From positions 1-9,633 of the forward strand of contig JAYEII010000065.1 in NCBI GenBank assembly GCA_034660015.1: DNA of 9,633 bases, read 5' to 3'. The position numbers and the translations under genes are program-made. Numbering within the stretch: position 1 is the stretch's first letter; each line of letters starts with the position of its first letter. This DNA is from QEXZ01 sp034660015. Its GTDB lineage: Archaea; Halobacteriota; Syntropharchaeia; Alkanophagales; Methanospirareceae. Shown here piece by piece: positions 6,974 to 9,633 of the stretch. The notes beneath the pieces were generated by a model, which worked only from the letters and a program-made list of their open reading frames with translations, was not told where the DNA came from and searched no databases.

Positions 6974-7128
6974 GTTAACCTGTTATTATATAGAGTCGTT
7001 CGAAAATTATTATTTGAATGACAATTATGTAAGCTATGCTTTATCAGTTGCGAATTTATATCTTTTTACACTAAACCTTATTTTATTTTCTTTATGAGTA
7101 ACTTATATCCAAAGGGAAGGGAAACAGG
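6974..7128. promoter_or_regulatory. Divergent intergenic promoter region
   Basis: 155 AT-rich bases separate two divergent genes. TATA-like candidates are TATATAATA on the complement (about 6984-6993) for the membrane-protein gene, and TTTATATC (7055-7062) or CTTATATCC (7101-7109) for the DUF106 gene. With the latter the GTG at 7129 would be almost leaderless; with the former there is a leader of about 40 bases containing the purine-rich GGGAAGGG (7114-7121). No hairpin or operator was recognised. Confidence 0.4.
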
Positions 7129-7794
7129 GTGAAGAAAGAAAAGGAGATGGAACGAAAGAAAGGGCAGGTGAAAAAGCTTGTAGAAGGGGCGGCTATGGGT
7201 TTAGGTTTTTTCGTTATGTTCGGTTCACTAGCATATCGAGAAGAGTTAGGCGCCGTTATGGACGTCGTTCTTGGCCCTCTTGCTGAGTTCGTGGGGCGCG
7301 ATAAATTTTTAATCACCGTTCTCGTCCTGTCGATTGTTACCGGCATCTATACTTCGATAGTACAGAAATACACGATGAACTGGGAGCTGATGGCGAAGTC
7401 AAAGGAGTTCTCAAAGCAGATAAAGGAGCTTAATAAGGAATACATGGCAGTGAAAAAGGAGGATAACAAGCATAAGATAAAGAAAATAGAAAAGAGGAGG
7501 GCGGAGGTGATGCGAAAGCAAACACAATTTTCCGGTGAGATGATGAAGCAGCAAATGAAGCCCATGATTTACATTATGGTCATTACGCTTCCTATATTCT
7601 TCTGGATGTGGGAATATGCAGCTGCAAACCTATCAGGAATCGGGGTGATATTCCCGTTGATAGGGGAGAAGCAACTTTTGGACTTTTTTATCACGCGTAT
7701 GCGAATGCCTTACTGGTTGCTCTGGTATATCGCATGCTCGATACCCATGACGCAGGTGATAAGAAAAACGCTGGGCATAAGGAGCGGGATGTAG
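7129..7794 (+). CDS. DUF106 / EMC3-TMCO1-like archaeal membrane insertase
   Basis: A 221-residue protein of the archaeal DUF106 family, distant relatives of YidC, Oxa1, EMC3 and TMCO1, which help insert proteins into the membrane. Visible order: a basic N-terminus, a hydrophobic segment (about 19-34), TM helix 59-79, a long charged coiled-coil rich in Lys, Glu and Met (about 85-142) as expected for the cytosolic hairpin of this family, TM helix 146-163 and TM helix 195-212. The QxxMKPM stretch before the second core helix and the Trp-rich PYWLLWY (194-200) fit the family. The start is GTG 7129 with GGGAAGGG upstream; ATG 7147 is an alternative but its purine run abuts it directly. In many archaea this gene sits near secY, adk and cmk; here its partner is a CBS-domain gene 7 bases downstream, probably in one operon. 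Confidence 0.88.
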   Translation: MKKEKEMERKKGQVKKLVEGAAMGLGFFVMFGSLAYREELGAVMDVVLGPLAEFVGRDKFLITVLVLSIVTGIYTSIVQKYTMNWELMAKSKEFSKQIKELNKEYMAVKKEDNKHKIKKIEKRRAEVMRKQTQFSGEMMKQQMKPMIYIMVITLPIFFWMWEYAAANLSGIGVIFPLIGEKQLLDFFITRMRMPYWLLWYIACSIPMTQVIRKTLGIRSGM

Positions 7795-7801
7795 AGTAGA
7801 A

Positions 7802-8269
7802 ATGAAAAAGAAAGTAGAAGAGATTATGACAAAAGAGGTGATTACGGCAAAGGAGAACGATTCGTTACTGGACGTTGCGACGGTATTAAAAGCGAATAAA
7901 ATAGCAGGAGTTCCTGTTCTCAATGAGCGAGAGGAAGTAGTTGGAGTGATCAGTGAATCGGATGTTTTAAAGCTCCTGGGCAATTTCCACTGGTACACTT
8001 CCATCTTTACGGCTCATGACCTTATGAACATATTTGGCGAGAACTTACACGATGTACAGCAAGACATCGAAAAAGCGAGCAAGATGAAAGTGAAGGACGT
8101 GATGTCAAAGAAACCCGAAACTGTACCGCCAGATACGTTAATTGACGATGCAGCACAGATTATGCACTCAACGGGGTTTAATAGATTACCCGTTGTGGAT
8201 GAAACAGGTAAGTTGGTTGGAATAGTTGCCAGGGCAGACATAATTGCATCACTGTACGAGAAAGAATAA
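7802..8269 (+). CDS. Tandem CBS-domain protein (155 aa)
   Basis: A stand-alone protein with two CBS motifs (about 4-59 and 97-153) joined by a 37-residue helical linker rich in His, Asp and Met. CBS pairs form a Bateman module that usually binds AMP, ATP or S-adenosylmethionine and acts as an energy sensor. The first motif keeps the ribose-binding Ser-x-x-Asp (Ser51, Asp54 in GVISESDV); in the second the Ser/Thr is Ala (Ala143, Asp146 in GIVARADI), which suggests that one site binds better than the other. The gene begins 7 bases after the DUF106 stop and is probably co-transcribed; only a weak SD precedes it. A paralogue lies at 8820. No effector domain is present, so it must act through a partner; the insertase next door is a candidate by position only. 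Confidence 0.9.
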   Translation: MKKKVEEIMTKEVITAKENDSLLDVATVLKANKIAGVPVLNEREEVVGVISESDVLKLLGNFHWYTSIFTAHDLMNIFGENLHDVQQDIEKASKMKVKDVMSKKPETVPPDTLIDDAAQIMHSTGFNRLPVVDETGKLVGIVARADIIASLYEKE

Positions 8270-8281
8270 TTTTTGATAATC

Positions 8282-8390
8282 GGACGCAGATGAACGCAGA
8301 TAATCAGGATTTTAAATATAAGGAATTGACGGAGGAGATTATGAGAATCTTCTAATTTGAGGAAATAGTTTTCTGCGTAAATCTGCGTCC
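8282..8390. repeat. 19-bp inverted repeat of GGACGCAGAT units
   Basis: GGACGCAGATGAACGCAGA (8282-8300) is matched by the complement of TCTGCGTAAATCTGCGTCC (8372-8390) at 17 of 19 positions. Each arm is itself a 10-base-period tandem pair. The 71-base spacer has no recognised content. Confidence 0.8.
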
Positions 8391-8447
8391 TAAATAGGTA
8401 GGTAGAAGTTATACAACAAGAAAAAACCAAAAGGATAGCCACCGAGA

Positions 8448-8498
8448 CCACAGAGGACACAGAGGGTAAATACTCGGTGCTCTCTGGGTACTCTGTGG
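8448..8498. repeat. CCACAGAG inverted repeat (hairpin)
   Basis: CCACAGAGGACACAGAGGG (8448-8466) pairs with CTCTCTGGGTACTCTGTGG (8480-8498) at 16 of 19 positions, with a 13-base loop. Each arm is a 9-base-period pair of CACAGAG. It resembles dispersed intergenic repeats common in environmental genomes. Confidence 0.75.
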
Positions 8499-8504
8499 CA
8501 AAAA

Positions 8505-8521
8505 TTATACTTTATATACAA
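8505..8521 (+). repeat. TATA-containing module, orphan copy
   Basis: TTATACTTTATATACAA is identical over 17 bases to 8777-8793, where it sits in front of a CBS gene. Here no gene follows, so it is probably a duplicated, orphan promoter. A shorter version at about 8405-8424 lacks the inner TTTATATAC. Confidence 0.75.
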
Positions 8522-8545
8522 CAAGAAAACAGAAAATAAATTATA

Positions 8546-8570
8546 GACACAGATTAACGCAGATTAACAC
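8546..8570 (+). repeat. CACAGATTAA/CGCAGATTAA tandem repeat
   Basis: Two units of 10 bases, CACAGATTAA and CGCAGATTAA, followed by a partial CACA. It is a plus-orientation member of the dispersed family also found at 8285-8304 and, inverted, at 8372-8390 and 8731-8753. Confidence 0.75.
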
Positions 8571-8582
8571 AAACCTTTCTTT

Positions 8583-8628
8583 AAACCTTTTAAGAAAAGG
8601 TTTATCAACAAACTTTTCAAAAAAGTTT
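8583..8628. repeat. Two adjacent AT-rich short-loop hairpins
   Basis: AAACCTTTT (8583-8591), loop AAG, AAAAGGTTT (8595-8603) forms a perfect 9-bp stem. Six bases on, AAACTTTT (8610-8617), loop CAA, AAAAGTTT (8621-8628) forms a perfect 8-bp stem. They are followed by CTGCG/CGCAG (about 8640-8657), a third small stem. They may be terminator-like or remnants of a small mobile repeat. Confidence 0.7.
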
Positions 8629-8701
8629 GACCAAAAATGCTGCGCAACGCTTCGCAGAAAGAAAGCTTTACCAGAGAAATTTGTTTTTCTTTTAGCACAG
8701 G

Positions 8702-8723
8702 TTTTCTTTTTTGAAAAAGAAAA
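8702..8723. repeat. Oligo-T/oligo-A palindrome
   Basis: TTTTCTTTTT and AAAAAGAAAA are perfect complements around a 2-base centre. It could mark a transcription end for either direction, or just be low-complexity sequence. Confidence 0.5.
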
Positions 8724-8730
8724 AGTGTTG

Positions 8731-8753
8731 CGTAAATCTACGTAAATCTACGT
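8731..8753 (-). repeat. CGTAAATCTA tandem repeat (inverted family member)
   Basis: CGTAAATCTA occurs twice in direct tandem (8731-8750), then CGTCCTAAATAGG. The complement is GGACGTAGATTTACGTAGAT, a base-changed version of the 8282-8300 arm. The following CCTAAATAGGTA also follows the copy at 8372-8390. Confidence 0.75.
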
Positions 8754-8782
8754 CCTAAATAGGTAGAAGTAGAAGTTTATAC

Positions 8783-8791
8783 TTTATATAC
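8783..8791 (+). promoter_or_regulatory. TATA box for the second CBS gene
   Basis: CTTTATATA/C immediately precedes and touches the ATG at 8793. Archaeal transcription starts about 25 bases after the TATA box, that is near 8812-8816, so the ATG at 8793 would not be in the transcript and the in-frame ATG at 8820 is the probable start, with at most a few leader bases. Confidence 0.6.
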
Positions 8792-8819
8792 AATGAAAAA
8801 TAAGGGAGAAGGGAGGGCA

Positions 8820-9320
8820 ATGCAGACAAAAACAAACGTTAAAGTTAAAGAACTGATGACAACGGATGTTATAGCATTCAAGCCTGGCGAAAAGATTCCT
8901 CACGTAGTTAAGGCGTTTAGAACGAATAGAATCAGCGGGGCGCCGGTGATTAATGACCAGAGAAAGGTAATCGGTATAATCAGTGAAGCGGACATCATGA
9001 AATTGACTGCGACGGTTCCCTTTCCTGATATAGACCCTCTTAATCCTTTCCCGGTGTTCTCTCTATCCAGCTACATGAAGAAGGTAAAGAAAATCCCGGA
9101 TGAGATTGAAACGCTGTTTGAAGGATGTGTGAAGGACGTGATGACAAAAAAACCGGTAACGATTTCACCTGATAACTCTATTTCCGATGCTGCTCGGCTA
9201 ATGCATAAGAACGATTTTAAGAGGATTCCCGTGGTGGATGAAGAAGGTAAATTGGTGGGGGTAATAGCAAGAGGGGATGTTATTGGCGTTTTTGCAGAAT
9301 ATAGTCATTCCAAAAAGTAA
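8820..9320 (+). CDS. Tandem CBS-domain protein (paralogue of the one at 7802)
   Basis: A 166-residue protein from ATG 8820; the frame could be opened nine codons earlier at 8793, but the TATA box touches that codon and GGGAGGG (8811-8817) lies just before 8820. Two CBS motifs (about 8-60 and 105-160) are separated by a Pro- and Phe-rich linker with DPLNPFPVF, quite unlike the linker of its paralogue. The second motif is close to that of the protein at 7802 (VKDVM-KKP, then PVVDE-GKLVG). As there, the first motif keeps Ser-x-x-Asp (Ser55, Asp58 in GIISEADI) while the second has Ala-x-x-Asp (Ala150, Asp153 in GVIARGDV). It probably binds an adenine nucleotide and works as a small sensor. It has its own promoter, about 550 bases downstream of its paralogue, so it is a local duplicate under separate control. 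Confidence 0.88.
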   Translation: MQTKTNVKVKELMTTDVIAFKPGEKIPHVVKAFRTNRISGAPVINDQRKVIGIISEADIMKLTATVPFPDIDPLNPFPVFSLSSYMKKVKKIPDEIETLFEGCVKDVMTKKPVTISPDNSISDAARLMHKNDFKRIPVVDEEGKLVGVIARGDVIGVFAEYSHSKK

Positions 9321-9323
9321 CTA

Positions 9324-9343
9324 ACCACAAGATTACACAGATT
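9324..9343 (+). repeat. Dispersed CACAGATT-type intergenic repeat (plus orientation)
   Basis: ACCACAAGATTACACAGATT is an exact inverted match to 3559-3578. It begins just after the CBS gene stop codon and runs into the flank of the insertion sequence. Confidence 0.8.
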
Positions 9344-9406
9344 TCCACGAGATTATTTATTAATTTACCAAAGAAAACTTTTGGCTCTTTGGTAATTCCC
9401 GTGGAA
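9343..9406. repeat. Nested inverted repeat at the IS border
   Basis: TTCCACG (9343-9349) pairs with CGTGGAA (9400-9406) and TTACCAAAG (9365-9373) pairs with CTTTGGTAA (9387-9395). The right half is the IS end; the left half looks like a degraded end of a related element in opposite orientation, or a pre-existing hairpin chosen as target. Confidence 0.6.
9375..9382. other. Putative 8-bp target-site duplication
   Basis: AAACTTTT lies directly outside the IS end that starts with GGCTCTTT at 9383. ISL3-type elements duplicate 8 bp on insertion, so the same octamer is predicted beyond the far end, outside this window. Confidence 0.4.
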
Positions 9407-9633
9407 CATATCTCCCTGCTAAATCAAGCAAATAAAGAATATCCCACAAGATCAAGGTGTATGTGCTGAAACAGATGTTTAACGTTTAGAATTCCATAAC
9501 AACGCCGTTTAATCACCTTAATCTTGTTATTAAAGCCCTCCACGAAACCGCTCGTTTGCCGGTTAATGAAGTAGTTTGTAATCCCATCCATCCACTTATC
9601 CAACGTACCTAAAAAGCGGTTAAAGCAACTCAA
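9383..9633 (-). mobile_element. ISL3-family insertion sequence, 3' end (partial)
   Basis: The element starts at 9383 with GGCTCTTTGGTAATTCCCGT and then GGAA; a terminal repeat beginning GGCTCTT is typical of ISL3 elements as I recall them. The transposase gene lies inside, reading toward this end, and leaves the window on the right. About 40 non-coding bases separate the end from the transposase stop codon, a normal distance for an IS. Confidence 0.65.
9424..9633 (-). CDS. ISL3-family transposase, C-terminal part (runs off window)
   Basis: 69 codons at the right edge, with no start in the window (the TTG at the edge is only where the sequence ends). SGFVEGFNNKIKVIKRRCYG is the hallmark of the last part of the DDE domain of ISL3/IS204/IS1001/IS1165 transposases: the Glu in VEG would be the third catalytic acidic residue, followed by the NNKIKxxKRxxYG helix and a short tail with HLFQHIHLDL. 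The frame is intact in the visible part and ends with TGA at 9424-9426. It catalyses cut-and-paste or copy movement of its own element. Whether the copy is active cannot be told without the rest. Confidence 0.88.
   Translation of the reverse strand: MSCFNRFLGTLDKWMDGITNYFINRQTSGFVEGFNNKIKVIKRRCYGILNVKHLFQHIHLDLVGYSLFA

Larger units (their letters stand above)
8270..8819. other. Repeat-rich intergenic mosaic, no gene
   Basis: No convincing coding frame is seen in about 550 bases. The stretch holds five to six copies of 10-base-period CAGATT-type repeats in both orientations, two long imperfect inverted repeats, two adjacent short-loop hairpins, a third A/T hairpin, and three versions of a TATA-containing module of which the last serves the next CBS gene. 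Confidence 0.8.

Noticed and set aside
8014..8460. Minus-strand 148-codon frame spanning the CBS gene 3' end and intergenic repeats
   Set aside because: Most of it is antisense to the CBS domain and the rest crosses repeat DNA; no start signal.
8270..8792. CRISPR array
   Set aside because: Units are 9-10 bases, directly abutting or inverted, with no regular spacers of 30-40 bases and no cas gene.
1..9633. tRNA, rRNA or known riboswitch
   Set aside because: No cloverleaf, conserved T-loop string or recognised aptamer core was found on reading the intergenic stretches; a covariance-model search was not possible.

Overview
The window looks archaeal. It encodes a DUF106/EMC3-TMCO1-type membrane insertase, which is typical of Archaea. 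Several genes have TATA-box-like AT boxes where an archaeal promoter should lie, and one start codon only makes sense as a (nearly) leaderless one. Gene content (UbiA and UbiB families, a B12/radical-SAM remnant, P2-type ATPase, CBS proteins, an ISL3-type IS) and the many degenerate intergenic repeats fit an anaerobic methanogen- or ANME-like euryarchaeon (Halobacteriota). That placement is inference only; no marker gene settles it.

Layout. 1-540: 5' remnant of a B12-binding radical-SAM gene on the minus strand, with its promoter. 541-2711: two-gene operon of a small protein made of exactly six tandem 22-residue amphipathic repeats, followed 4 bases later by a UbiB/ABC1 atypical kinase with two C-terminal membrane helices. 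2748-2885: second, about 92% identical copy of the promoter and 5' end of the radical-SAM gene, already carrying a stop codon. 2908-3504: UbiA-family prenyltransferase cut off before its second Asp-rich motif. 3628-6396: complete P2-type cation ATPase with unusual ion-site residues. 6374-6973: convergent six-helix membrane protein. 7129-8269: DUF106 protein and a tandem-CBS protein as an operon. 8270-8819: mosaic of short repeats, hairpins and duplicated promoter-like modules. 8820-9320: a second, paralogous CBS protein. 9383-end: 3' end of an ISL3-type insertion sequence.

How the parts may work together. The repeat protein plus UbiB pair suggests a lipid- or membrane-surface module: an apolipoprotein/perilipin-like amphipathic coat protein co-made with a membrane-anchored atypical kinase of a family that acts on isoprenoid-lipid metabolism. 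This pairing is the most interesting coding feature. The DUF106-CBS operon may couple a membrane insertase to an adenine-nucleotide sensor; this is inference. The rest of the interest lies in genome remodelling: truncated genes, a copied promoter/5'-gene segment, a family of 10-base-period repeats scattered through intergenic DNA in both orientations, and a precise IS end with a predictable target duplication.
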